Under the pieces are notes generated by a model. That model had not been told where the DNA came from, did no database searches, and saw only the letters and a list, made by a program, of their open reading frames with translations. From contig CADCIB010000005.1 in assembly GCA_902801375.1 (NCBI GenBank), positions 62,001 to 126,000 on the forward strand: a stretch of DNA of 64,000 bases. Direction: 5' to 3'. The position numbers were made by a program, and so were the translations under genes. The stretch is from an uncultured Prevotellaceae bacterium. Its GTDB lineage: Bacteria; Bacteroidota; Bacteroidia; Bacteroidales; Bacteroidaceae. Shown one piece after another: positions 8,244 through 16,639 of this stretch (its first letter is position 1; each line of letters starts with the position of its first letter).

Positions 8244-10169
8244 ATGAAAAAGTATCTACTTATCGCTACGGCATTCATCCTTTCCGCAGGCAGCGCTTGT
8301 GCACAGAATGCCAAATTTGAAACCCTGAAACCCTCACAGCAGGTGCTTCAGCAGTCGAACAACGCCTCTTTGCAGGCAACACCCCGCAAAGCTCCCCGCA
8401 AGATTGAGCTGGGCGAGAACCAACTGATCATGGGTGCCTACACATCTGACGCCCTCTGCCAGTCGGGCTACGGCCTTGGAGTTACCGGCGTACCTGGCCA
8501 GCTAAAGGCTGCCGTGTTTCTTCCCATCGACCAAGTATTGCCTTTCGACGGTGGCAAGGTTGTCAAGTTCCGCGTGGGATTAGACTCTGCTACGCCAATA
8601 GCCAATGCTTTCATTTATGGTATTTCTCAATCGGGCAACATCGAGGAAATCATAACCGCAGACTTCAGTGGTAATGCGAAAAAGGGTTGGAACGAGGTGA
8701 CACCGAAAGAACCATTCACTTTGAACCTCAGCAGCTACCAAGGTGTCCTTATGGGTTATGAGTACAAGCAAACTGCCTCCAACTACCCCATTTCAACTGT
8801 TGATGAGGGAACGCCCTACGAGTTATTCATCTTTGGCAATCTCGGACAAGGCGAGGACTGGTACAACATGGGAGCCGACTATGGCAACCTTAGTGTGCAG
8901 GCCATCGTGGAGAACGAGAATTTTGAGGCCATAAACGTCATCCTCGACAAAATGACTCTCTCCAGCAATTACTTCCAGTCAGGCGAGGACATCAGCTATG
9001 CCGTCGCTCTGCACAACTTCGGAACAGGAACTGTTAGCAGCTACAAGCTGAACGTGGAACTCGACGGCACTCCCTTCGAAACACTTGAAGGCGAAGAACT
9101 GCCCTCGCTGGAGATGAAAACCATTAAAGCCGACACCCCCCTGCCAGAAGATTTAGAGCGCGGCACACACACTCTGACCGTGAAACTGGCCGAAGTGGAC
9201 GGAGTGGCTGTTGAAGAAGAACAATCACTCAGCAGTTCGTTCTACGCTTATGAAGAGTCGGTACCCCGTCAGAAGAACCTGATTGAGCAATTCACCTCAC
9301 AGTATTGCACCTATTGCCCACGCGGCGTCACCTTCTTCTCAGACCTCATGGAGAAACGCGACGACATCACATGGGTATCTATTCATGGCAATATGAACGG
9401 AACCGACATCTTCCGCATCAACGAATGCGACCAGATTATGAGTTACTTAGGGGTAACTGGATATCCCTCTGCAGCCTATAACCGCACCTTTGTTCCCGAT
9501 CTTGCTGAAGGAAATGAGATTGTCTACGGTCTCGGCTACAATATGTCATACCGCACACAAGTAGTCAATATGCTCAGTGAAGTCATTGACGAAACAGCCA
9601 AGGTTCCCTCGTTCGTAACGCTCACACTCAATCCAGAGGCAAATGCAAGCACACGTGAACTCACCTTTACCGTTGAGGGTGCAGGTGTCAACGAGGCCGC
9701 AGAGGTACTCAACGGCTATGGACTCTATGCCTTGCTCACAGAGAACGGAATCGTGGCCAAGCAGCTCAACGAGGGCAAATGGGTACAGGATTTCACCCAC
9801 CACTATGTGCTGCGCAAGATGTTCACCAAAACCACAGGCGATGAGATCACTTGGGACGGTGACAACTTCAGCAAAGATTTCACTTACACCATACCCGATG
9901 GTTTCAATATTGAGAATCTCCAGGTTGTCGCATTCGTTGCCCCCATCGTCAACCTTTCAAATATTGACGTGATGAATATGGCTGTCAATAACTGCGAGAG
10001 CGCCGACGTCATCGTGAATACTCCCAGTGGCATTACAGAAATGAGCAACGACAATAATGCTGAGTACATGCACTATAGTCTCAGCGGCATGCTTCTCACC
10101 GCGCCTCAGAAGGGTGTGAACATCGTCCGCATGGCCGATGGCCGAGTGGTGAAGACGTTGGTGAAGTAA
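8244..10169 (+). CDS. Omp28-related secreted protein with thioredoxin-like domain
   Basis: 641-residue exported protein. The start is the ATG at 8244 (MKKYLLIATAFILSAGSACA signal peptide). The N-terminal ~330 residues are beta-rich with a CARDB-like segment (YAVALHNFGTGTVSSYKL). Then comes an Omp28-type domain beginning NLIEQFTSQYCTYCPRG, where CTYC is a thioredoxin-like CxxC, followed by TGYPSAAYNR, which contains the cis-Pro-like turn. It ends with a sorting-like tail (YSLSGMLLTAPQKGVNIV). Omp28 of Porphyromonas gingivalis is a surface protein; a redox role is inferred only from the CxxC motif. A larger paralogue lies at 20290-23775. Transcription ends at the strong hairpin after 10196. Confidence 0.83.
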   Translation: MKKYLLIATAFILSAGSACAQNAKFETLKPSQQVLQQSNNASLQATPRKAPRKIELGENQLIMGAYTSDALCQSGYGLGVTGVPGQLKAAVFLPIDQVLPFDGGKVVKFRVGLDSATPIANAFIYGISQSGNIEEIITADFSGNAKKGWNEVTPKEPFTLNLSSYQGVLMGYEYKQTASNYPISTVDEGTPYELFIFGNLGQGEDWYNMGADYGNLSVQAIVENENFEAINVILDKMTLSSNYFQSGEDISYAVALHNFGTGTVSSYKLNVELDGTPFETLEGEELPSLEMKTIKADTPLPEDLERGTHTLTVKLAEVDGVAVEEEQSLSSSFYAYEESVPRQKNLIEQFTSQYCTYCPRGVTFFSDLMEKRDDITWVSIHGNMNGTDIFRINECDQIMSYLGVTGYPSAAYNRTFVPDLAEGNEIVYGLGYNMSYRTQVVNMLSEVIDETAKVPSFVTLTLNPEANASTRELTFTVEGAGVNEAAEVLNGYGLYALLTENGIVAKQLNEGKWVQDFTHHYVLRKMFTKTTGDEITWDGDNFSKDFTYTIPDGFNIENLQVVAFVAPIVNLSNIDVMNMAVNNCESADVIVNTPSGITEMSNDNNAEYMHYSLSGMLLTAPQKGVNIVRMADGRVVKTLVK

Positions 10170-10195
10170 TCATCCCACGCACAACGTTGTGCAAA

Positions 10196-10245
10196 AAAAG
10201 AACGCCCCGCTGTTGTACGGCTGTACAGTAGCGGGGCGTTCTTTT
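10196..10245. terminator. Bidirectional intrinsic terminator
   Basis: A 16-bp perfect stem (10196-10211 with 10230-10245) flanked by A4 and T4 tracts lies between the convergent Omp28-like and miaB genes, so it can stop transcription from both sides. Confidence 0.9.
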
Positions 10246-10256
10246 GGGCATCTGCC

Positions 10257-11678
10257 TTACAACGCTTCTCCAAGCAATGTGGCACTGGTGCTATTGGTGA
10301 TGCGGACTTCGACGGTCTCGCCGATGTGGTGACCGCCTTTGTCGAATACCACCATCTTGTTCTGGGGTGTACGCCCGCAGAGTTGTTCGCGTGAACGTTT
10401 GGAGAAATTCTCCACCAATACGGGGAACGTCTTGCCGATATCGAGCCGGTTGCGCTGTGCGGAAATCTCCGTCTGCAGATGAATCAGTTCGTTAAGGCGG
10501 CGTATTTTCTCTTCCTCAGGGACATTGTCGGCAAAATGACGGGCAGCAAACGTACCCGGCCGTTCGGAATACTTAAACATAAAGGCGGCATCGAACTGCA
10601 CGTCACGCATCAGCGACAGCGTCTGCTGGAAATCTTCCTCTGTCTCATCGCAGTAGCCCACAAAGACATCGGTGGTGATGGCGCAATCAGGAATGATGCG
10701 ATGGATGGCATCTATGCTGTTGAGATACTGCTCACGGGTATACTTGCGGTTCATGAGCTTCAGGATGTGGTCGCTTCCGCTCTGCACGGGGAAGTGGATA
10801 TGCGGACAGAGGTTCGGCTCTTCGGCAATGGCATGGAGGATATCCTCGCTCATGTCCTCGGGGTTGCTGGTCGTGAAGCGCACACGCATCTGCGGTGCCT
10901 CGCGGGCCACAAGGCGAAGCAGTTGGGAGAAAGTCCCCTTCTCGGCTCCCACGATGGGGGCTCCCCAGCTATTGACATTCTGCCCAAGCAGTGTGACTTC
11001 GCGATAGCCTTGATCGCGGAGGTCGCGTACCTCTTTCAATATACTCTCCACGTCGCGCGACCGCTCGCGCCCCCGGGTGTAAGGCACAATGCAATAGTGG
11101 CAGAAATTGTTGCAGCCGCGCATAATGCTGACAAAGCCGCTTATCTTCGAAGCGAAGATGCGTCGTGGCACAATATCGCGATAGGTCTCAGTGGTGGAAA
11201 GGTCGATGTTGATGGCCTTATGCCCTGTCTCTGCCTGTGCGATAAGATCGGGAAGCGAGAGGTAGGCATCGGGACCTGCCACGAGGTCGGCATGATGGCG
11301 ATTCAGCAAATCATCCTTCACGCGCTCAGCCATACAGCCAAGCACGCCGATGATGAAACCTCCCCCTTCCTCTCCAGAGGGAGAGTGCATGGAGCGGATG
11401 GCCGAAGTGGGCAGCTTTGGAGCCCGCTTCTCTGGAGCCTCTCCCTTTTGGGAGGAAGGGAGCGGGGATTTTCTCCTCAGCGCATTCAATTCTTCCAGGC
11501 GATGGTAGATTTTCTGCTCTGCATTGTCGCGCACGGAACAGGTGTTCAGAAAAACAGCATCAGCCTCTTCAAGGGTGTCGCAAGTCTCGTAGCCTGCCAT
11601 CTGCATGATGGCGGCCACCACTTCGGAGTCGGCTACATTCATCTGGCAGCCGTAAGTTTCAATATACAGTTTCTTCAT
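10257..11678 (-). CDS. miaB: tRNA-2-methylthio-N6-dimethylallyladenosine synthase MiaB
   Basis: 473-residue radical-SAM methylthiotransferase that modifies A37 of tRNAs reading UNN codons. The UPF0004 domain has C11 (YGCQMNVADSE), C47 (FLNTCSVRDNAEQK) and C115 (GVLGCMAERVK) for the auxiliary cluster. The radical-SAM motif is CNNFCHYC within FVSIMRGCNNFCHYCIVPYT, and a C-terminal TRAM domain ends the protein. The unusual part is a stretch of about 37 residues (71-107, rich in Ser, Pro, Lys, Gly and Glu) between the helix LEELNALRRK and the strand GVLGC. It is absent from typical MiaB and encoded by palindromic repeat DNA. It lies 51 bp after the RNase R gene on the same strand. Confidence 0.95.
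   Translation of the reverse strand: MKKLYIETYGCQMNVADSEVVAAIMQMAGYETCDTLEEADAVFLNTCSVRDNAEQKIYHRLEELNALRRKSPLPSSQKGEAPEKRAPKLPTSAIRSMHSPSGEEGGGFIIGVLGCMAERVKDDLLNRHHADLVAGPDAYLSLPDLIAQAETGHKAINIDLSTTETYRDIVPRRIFASKISGFVSIMRGCNNFCHYCIVPYTRGRERSRDVESILKEVRDLRDQGYREVTLLGQNVNSWGAPIVGAEKGTFSQLLRLVAREAPQMRVRFTTSNPEDMSEDILHAIAEEPNLCPHIHFPVQSGSDHILKLMNRKYTREQYLNSIDAIHRIIPDCAITTDVFVGYCDETEEDFQQTLSLMRDVQFDAAFMFKYSERPGTFAARHFADNVPEEEKIRRLNELIHLQTEISAQRNRLDIGKTFPVLVENFSKRSREQLCGRTPQNKMVVFDKGGHHIGETVEVRITNSTSATLLGEAL
11358..11468 (-). repeat. Palindromic repeat inserted in frame in miaB
   Basis: The segment carries small inverted repeats (CTCCCAAAAGGGAG type; CTCCCTCTGGAG type) of the sort found elsewhere between genes (20218-20269, 38391-38480). 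It adds 37 codons (111 bp, divisible by three) without stop codons to a conserved gene. Confidence 0.7.
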
Positions 11679-11729
11679 TTGCTATTGGGAAGGGCGCGGC
11701 AGAACCGTGCCACATAGAGTTTTGGGTGT

Positions 11730-13922
11730 TTAGTCGGCGATGATAAAGTCGAGCTGCCGTTTGTCGAGATTGGCACGGGCCACCTGTATGCGAATGGGGT
11801 CGCCAAGCTGATACTTGTTGTGATGGCGGCGACCGACAAGGCGGTAGTTGCGCTCGTCGAAGTCGTAGTAGTCGTCGTCAAGGTCGTGCAGCGGCACCAT
11901 GCCTTCGCAGTGGTTCTCGTCAATCTCGGCATAGATGCCATAGGCGGTGATACCGCTGATATGGGCATCGAACTCCTGCCCGATGAACTGCGACATAAAC
12001 TCCACCATCTTGTATTTGATGGAGTCGCGCTCGGCCAGCTGGGCCGTCTGTTCCATGTCGCTGGAGTGCTCGCAGAGTTCTTCGTAGTGGTCCTTGTTGG
12101 CAGAGCGTCCTCCCTCCTGGTATCGGGTTAGCAGCCGGTGTACCATTGTGTCGGGATAACGGCGGATGGGCGAGGTGAAGTGCGTGTAATAGTCGAAGGC
12201 CAGACCGTAGTGCCCTACATTATGGACGCTGTATTTGGCTTTCATCATGGCACGCAAGGCCACCATCTGAATGACATTCTCCTCTTTCTTTCCCTTCACA
12301 TCGTCCATGAGTTTGTTGAGCGAACGAGATATCTCTCCCTTCGTTCCCATGGTCTTCACCTTATAGCCGAAACGCGTGATAAACTGCCGCAGGTTCTCCA
12401 GCTTAGTGGGGTCGGGTTGCTCATGTATGCGATAGGGCAACGTCTTGGCCTTCTTACCTTTAGGCACACGTCCGATTGACGTGGCCACCTGGCGATTGGC
12501 CAGTAGCATGAACTCCTCAATAAGCTGTGTAGCCTCGTTTGAGCGCTTGAAGAAGGCGCGTGTGGGACGACCTGTTTCGTCGATTTCAAAGTGCAGTTCC
12601 TCGCGGTCGAACTTCATCGCCCCGTTCTTGAAGCGACGCTCACGCAGTTTCTGGGCCAGACGGTTGATGGTGAGGATAGCTTGCTCGATGCTGACATCCT
12701 CAGCGTTCTGAGAGGTATGATTACTTTTCTCTCTCCTCGCTCCTCTCTCTTCACTCCTCGTAATTATATCCTGTACCTCCTCGTAGGCAAACCTTCTGTT
12801 GCTGCGGATGACGGTATGGACGAGTCGCCACGAGTGGATATTGGCCTCATCGTCGAGCAGAAACACCACGCTGTAGCACAATTTCTCCTCGTCGGGACGA
12901 AGGGAACAGATAAAATTGCAGAGCCGCTCGGGCAGCATAGGAATGGTGCGGTCCACGAGATAGACACTGGTGGCGCGCCGTTGTGCCTCCTTGTCGATGA
13001 TGCTTCCTTCCTTGACATAGTGCGAAACGTCGGCAATGTGGACACCTACTTCATACATGCCATCGGTTTCGCGGAACGACAGCGCATCGTCGAAGTCTTT
13101 GGCATCGGCAGGGTCGATGGTGAAGGTAAGCACATCGCGGAAGTCCTCGCGGCGGGCTATCTCTTCGGGTGTGATGCCGGGATCGATGCGATCAGCGGCT
13201 TCTTCCACATTCTTTGGATATTTGTAGGGCAGACTGTACTGGGCCAAGATGGCATGCATCTCGGCATTGTTCTCGCCTGTCTTGCCCAGAATGTCGATGA
13301 CCTCGCCCACAATGTTCTTGTTCTCCATAGAGGGCCACTCGGTGATACGCACCACGGCTTTATCGCCCGTCTTACCGCCCTTGAGCTTTCGCTTCGGTAT
13401 GAACACGTCATGGACAAAGAAGTTGCCGTCGCTGATGAGGAAAGCGAAGTTGCGCTCCACCTTCAGCTGTCCCACCACCTGGTCGTGAGCACGACGCAAA
13501 ATCTCGGTCACCATAGCCTCTTTGATGTGGTTCTGGCGCCGCGCCATCATCGTCACCCGCACACGATCGCCGTTGAGAGCAAACATCGAGTTGCGCTCGG
13601 CCACAAAGATTGGCTTGTCGGTGCCATCGGCAAGGAACGAGTTCTTGCCATTGGCCTTACGGATGAAGGTACCTTCCATCACCTGGCCTTGCAGGTTCAG
13701 GCGGAAACGTCCGTCCGACTCCTTCTTCAAGTAGTCGTCCCACGTCATGTCCTCCATCGTGTCCACGGCCAGCATCTTCGCTGGATGGGTATCGAGGTGA
13801 AGCTGCTTGAAGATCTGCTTCAACGAGAAAGCCTCATTCTGATTGTGCTGGAAGAAAGCCTCCAACATCTCCACCAACTGCCGCTTGGTCAGTCGTTTGC
13901 CTTTGTTCTTGCCTTTTGCCAT
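11730..13922 (-). CDS. rnr: Ribonuclease R
   Basis: 730-residue processive 3'-5' exoribonuclease that degrades structured RNA. Order of domains: N-terminal basic winged-helix region (KGKRLTKRQLVEMLEAFF), cold-shock domains (LNLQGQVMEGTFIRKANGK; FVHDVFIPKRKLKGG), the RNB catalytic domain from about residue 260 (TIDPADAKDFDDALSFRE with the metal-binding aspartates; DRTIPMLPERLCNFICSL) and an S1 domain (FDAHISGITAYGIYAEID). It ends in a family-typical aromatic/basic tail. An insertion of about 24 residues (TRSEERGARREKSNHTSQ...) interrupts the conserved YEEVQDII ... LTINRLAQKLRERR segment. The start is the ATG at 13922, behind a TATCTTTG promoter. Confidence 0.95.
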   Translation of the reverse strand: MAKGKNKGKRLTKRQLVEMLEAFFQHNQNEAFSLKQIFKQLHLDTHPAKMLAVDTMEDMTWDDYLKKESDGRFRLNLQGQVMEGTFIRKANGKNSFLADGTDKPIFVAERNSMFALNGDRVRVTMMARRQNHIKEAMVTEILRRAHDQVVGQLKVERNFAFLISDGNFFVHDVFIPKRKLKGGKTGDKAVVRITEWPSMENKNIVGEVIDILGKTGENNAEMHAILAQYSLPYKYPKNVEEAADRIDPGITPEEIARREDFRDVLTFTIDPADAKDFDDALSFRETDGMYEVGVHIADVSHYVKEGSIIDKEAQRRATSVYLVDRTIPMLPERLCNFICSLRPDEEKLCYSVVFLLDDEANIHSWRLVHTVIRSNRRFAYEEVQDIITRSEERGARREKSNHTSQNAEDVSIEQAILTINRLAQKLRERRFKNGAMKFDREELHFEIDETGRPTRAFFKRSNEATQLIEEFMLLANRQVATSIGRVPKGKKAKTLPYRIHEQPDPTKLENLRQFITRFGYKVKTMGTKGEISRSLNKLMDDVKGKKEENVIQMVALRAMMKAKYSVHNVGHYGLAFDYYTHFTSPIRRYPDTMVHRLLTRYQEGGRSANKDHYEELCEHSSDMEQTAQLAERDSIKYKMVEFMSQFIGQEFDAHISGITAYGIYAEIDENHCEGMVPLHDLDDDYYDFDERNYRLVGRRHHNKYQLGDPIRIQVARANLDKRQLDFIIAD
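12725..12761 (-). repeat. In-frame mini-repeat in rnr
   Basis: A run of CTC/CTT-containing units on the plus strand (purine-rich in the coding direction) encodes the Arg/Glu-rich insertion in RNase R. It is the same repeat style as in the other interrupted genes, but here read from the opposite strand. Confidence 0.55.
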
Positions 13923-13962
13923 AACGTATAAATATTATAAGGTTGCTTTATATTCGACGGTG

Positions 13963-13970
13963 CAAAGATA
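13963..13970 (-). promoter_or_regulatory. -7 box of the rnr promoter
   Basis: On the minus strand TATCTTTG followed by CACCG lies about 40 bp before the rnr ATG, fitting TAnnTTTG. Confidence 0.65.
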
Positions 13971-14112
13971 CAACTTTTTTCGCAATGAATATGAAAAGTT
14001 ATTAGAAGAATCGTTAAAATGGGCTTATTCTTTTTTTCATGAGCATGAACCTTGTACGGCACGTGGGCAGCATCCGTTTTCTGCGGAAGGACATGTTAAA
14101 TAACCTATATCC

Positions 14113-14144
14113 TTTGTCCGATTAGGCGAAAATTCGTAACTTTG
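14113..14144 (+). promoter_or_regulatory. Promoter of the papain-like gene, very short leader
   Basis: TTTG (14113-14116) and TAACTTTG (14137-14144) are 20 bp apart. The likely ATG is at 14151, only 6 nt after the -7 box, so the transcript would be leaderless or nearly so. Confidence 0.75.
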
Positions 14145-14150
14145 CACCCA

Positions 14151-15236
14151 ATGAGAAGGACTTTGCTTGCAGCCTGCATGCTGTCGACATTCTTGCTAAG
14201 TGGATGTCGTGGCGAAAAAGCCGACGACAACACGCCAGCGTCACCGCCACAGACGGAATGCATCGTGAAATACACCCCCGTGAAAGACCAGGGGGAGAGT
14301 TCATTGTGCTGGATGTATGCCATGCTGGCCACCATCGAGAGCGAACACCTAATGAGGGGCGACTCGGTGAACCTCTCTCCCCATTTCGTAGCACGCCACA
14401 TGCTGGAGTTGCAGGCCGAGCAATACTATCTCTCCGACGGGCGTAAACCCATCGTCATGCGCGGAGTGTGCTCACAACTCATCGACCTGATCATGCGCAA
14501 CGGCATCTGTCAGTTCGACTCCTACAAGTCTCAAGTGAACTACAATGTACTCTCGCGGAAAGTGGAAGAACTCTGCAAGACAGCCATCAGCCGCCGCATA
14601 GGGGTGAAACAACTGAAAAAACAGTTGGGCAATCTTCTTGACAAGGAGATACGGCCCGACCTGCGATACGTCTTCCTCTACGGAGCCGAATACACGCCTC
14701 AGGAATTTTCTCGCAGTGTATGCCGTGACGATGAATATGTGGCTCTGACCAGTTTCACTCACCATCCCTTCGGCGAGAAGTTTGTCCTGGAAGTGCCCGA
14801 CAACCATGGGCACTATACCTTTCTCAACCTGCCATTGGACACTTTGACACACCATATTGAGCAAGCTCTGCGAAATGGACATCCCGTGTGCTGGGAAGGC
14901 GACACGAGCGAGGCTCTCTTCTCGTTTGCTAAAGGCAGGGCGCGGCTCGTCGACGACCGCTCCCCCGTCACGCAGGAAAAACGCCAATATGAGTTTGAGC
15001 GGTTCAACACCACCGACGACCACTGCATGGAAATCATAGGTATCGCTCGCACCCCAAAGGGCAAGAAATACTTCATCTGTAAGAACTCGTGGGGCACAGA
15101 GAATCCCTTCAAGGGACTGATGTACATGAGTGAAAACTATCTACGGGCCAAGACCGTAGGTGTGTGGATGACACAAGAAGCATTCAATCTTTCATCACCC
15201 ACTTCTCACCCCGCACCACCCACCACTAAAAAATGA
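14151..15236 (+). CDS. Papain-like (C1 family) cysteine peptidase lipoprotein
   Basis: 361-residue lipoprotein (signal MRRTLLAACMLSTFLLSGC, lipobox LSGC). The peptidase domain shows the C1 active-site pattern: VKDQGESSLCWMYA (oxyanion Gln and catalytic Cys before Trp), DDHCMEIIGIA (catalytic His) and FICKNSWGTENPFKG (Asn of the triad). The layout resembles bleomycin-hydrolase/PepC-type C1B peptidases, but shorter and exported. A TTG codon three codons upstream is in frame but overlaps the -7 box. The last ~14 residues (SSPTSHPAPPTTKK) derive from repeat DNA. The stop codon overlaps the next start (ATGA). Confidence 0.87.
   Translation: MRRTLLAACMLSTFLLSGCRGEKADDNTPASPPQTECIVKYTPVKDQGESSLCWMYAMLATIESEHLMRGDSVNLSPHFVARHMLELQAEQYYLSDGRKPIVMRGVCSQLIDLIMRNGICQFDSYKSQVNYNVLSRKVEELCKTAISRRIGVKQLKKQLGNLLDKEIRPDLRYVFLYGAEYTPQEFSRSVCRDDEYVALTSFTHHPFGEKFVLEVPDNHGHYTFLNLPLDTLTHHIEQALRNGHPVCWEGDTSEALFSFAKGRARLVDDRSPVTQEKRQYEFERFNTTDDHCMEIIGIARTPKGKKYFICKNSWGTENPFKGLMYMSENYLRAKTVGVWMTQEAFNLSSPTSHPAPPTTKK
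15190..15230 (+). repeat. Pyrimidine-rich mini-repeat at the 3' end of the peptidase gene
   Basis: CACCCACTTCTCACCCC-type DNA encodes the Ser/Pro/His/Thr-rich C-terminal tail. It is similar in composition to the in-frame inserts at 5976-6055 and 25294-25322. Confidence 0.5.
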
Positions 15237-15652
15237 TACAACAAGACTATATCCTGAGGATCATCCGTGAATTCATGGAAGCCTTACAATTGTTTGTCAG
15301 CAGGCAAAAAGACATCAAGAAGAAAGAGGAAAAGATCATAGAACTCTACACTGCCTATGTGGGCGACCCAGTGTTCTACCATACGGCAGCTATGGACGAC
15401 GTGATGGACTCATTTACCCAATGGCCCGTCGAAGAGAGACTCTACCGTATGGAGATGCTGGCAGAACTTTACTATGCCGAAACAGAAATCAAGACAGGTC
15501 CCACCAGAGACTTGCTCTTGGAACGTGCCATGCAGATGTTCCTGTTCATCGACAGACACAGCCGCACCTTCTCCATCGAACGGCAGTCAAAAATCAGGCA
15601 AATCCAAGAAGCTATGGACAAAAATGTGTCTGAAAGCAAAACCACAAATTAG
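15233..15652 (+). CDS. Small helical protein of unknown function
   Basis: 139 residues, no signal peptide, apparently all alpha-helical. The pattern is rich in charged residues (SRQKDIKKKEEKIIELY; VEERLYRMEMLAELYYAE; RDLLLERAMQMFLFIDRH). It overlaps the upstream peptidase stop by 4 nt, which implies translational coupling. I do not recognise a family; a cytosolic scaffold or regulator is one possibility. Confidence 0.75.
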   Translation: MIQQDYILRIIREFMEALQLFVSRQKDIKKKEEKIIELYTAYVGDPVFYHTAAMDDVMDSFTQWPVEERLYRMEMLAELYYAETEIKTGPTRDLLLERAMQMFLFIDRHSRTFSIERQSKIRQIQEAMDKNVSESKTTN

Positions 15653-15690
15653 GCTTTTAATTGAAAAATAATCGTTTTCTGCTGAATTAA

Positions 15691-15723
15691 TTTGCAGCCA
15701 TACCTTATTACATAGTAACTTTG
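15691..15723 (+). promoter_or_regulatory. Promoter of the VTC/DUF4956 operon
   Basis: TTTG (15691-15694) and TAACTTTG (15716-15723) with a 21-bp spacer. About 135 nt of leader precede the VTC start codon. Confidence 0.7.
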
Positions 15724-15725
15724 CA

Positions 15726-15844
15726 ATGAAGATTTGTAATTCAGGTAAACAACTAAAAAAGGAGTCCGAGGAGGAAATCTTACACATTGTCTTCTCACTC
15801 ATTATGTTTCATTATTAGAGATTGCCCCCTCGACTCCTATTTTT
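15726..15844 (+). promoter_or_regulatory. Leader with terminator-like hairpin and possible 30-codon reading frame
   Basis: The left arm (A-rich, GGAGTC then GAGG, 15755-15774) can pair with the right arm (CCCCCTCGACTCC, 15825-15837). The right arm is followed by ATTTTT (15839-15844), so the shape is that of an intrinsic terminator ahead of the structural genes. A 30-codon reading frame, ATG 15726 to TAG 15816-15818, runs through the left arm. Its ATG is only 2 nt after the -7 box and may not be within the transcript. An attenuator is an inference. Confidence 0.45.
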
Positions 15845-15859
15845 AAGTCAACATCGACA

Positions 15860-16612
15860 ATGAACATGCAACAGCTCATCACTACCTTCCAGCCCATCTC
15901 CCTTGACGAGATGAAGGGTATACGCCTGATGAATCGCATCGACACGAAATTCATCACCACCACTCCCATGCTGTTGCAACTCCTGAACATGGCCTCTCAA
16001 GAATACTTCGTTCAGGAAATCAACGGCAATCGCAACATGCTCTATCGCACGGTCTACTACGACACTGAGCGGATGGACATGTACAATGCCCACCAGCACG
16101 GGCACGCTAACCGCCAAAAGATGCGCTATCGCACCTATGTCGACTCCAACTTGCAGTTTCTGGAGGTGAAAACCAAAAACAACCACGGGCGCACAAAGAA
16201 GAAGCGCATACAAGCCGTCGACCGGACACTCAACGACGAGAAGTTGGCCTTCCTACAAGAGACGCTGCATTATGATGCTTTCAGTCTGCGGCCTACCCTT
16301 GAGAATGAGTTTCACCGCATTACACTTGTCAACCACAACCGCACCGAACGGGTCACCCTCGACACCGACCTGCGGTATCACCATATCCTGAGCGGACAAG
16401 AGCGCGCCATGAATCCGCTCGTCATCATCGAACTGAAACGCGACGGACTCTGCACGTCGCCTATTCTCGGCATGCTCCGACAACTGCACATCCACCCTCA
16501 TGGATTCAGCAAGTATTGTATGGGAGCCGTACTGACCGACCCCACCCTGCCGGTGAACCTCTTCAAACCAAAGCTTCGTGATGTGGAGCGACTGGTCAAT
16601 TCTATTCTATAA
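15860..16612 (+). CDS. VTC-domain polyphosphate polymerase-like protein
   Basis: 250-residue cytosolic protein of the CYTH/VTC tunnel fold. Characteristic motifs are MNRIDTKF (start of the tunnel), RTVYYDTERMDMY, RQKMRYRTYVDS, LQFLEVKTKNNHGRTKKKR and VIIELKRDG, which supply basic residues for phosphate binding and acidic residues for metal. Bacterial members commonly sit beside a DUF4956 membrane protein, as here, 27 bp downstream. The eukaryotic VTC4 homologue makes polyphosphate from ATP; the bacterial activity is not established from sequence. Transcription is probably controlled by the long leader. Confidence 0.85.
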   Translation: MNMQQLITTFQPISLDEMKGIRLMNRIDTKFITTTPMLLQLLNMASQEYFVQEINGNRNMLYRTVYYDTERMDMYNAHQHGHANRQKMRYRTYVDSNLQFLEVKTKNNHGRTKKKRIQAVDRTLNDEKLAFLQETLHYDAFSLRPTLENEFHRITLVNHNRTERVTLDTDLRYHHILSGQERAMNPLVIIELKRDGLCTSPILGMLRQLHIHPHGFSKYCMGAVLTDPTLPVNLFKPKLRDVERLVNSIL

Positions 16613-16639
16613 TTATTTATATTCTTTCATTTTCACAAT

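Noticed and set aside
12591..13931. 446-codon plus-strand open frame opposite rnr
   Set aside because: It is antisense to the RNB and cold-shock domains of RNase R; its length is explained by codon bias of the real gene.
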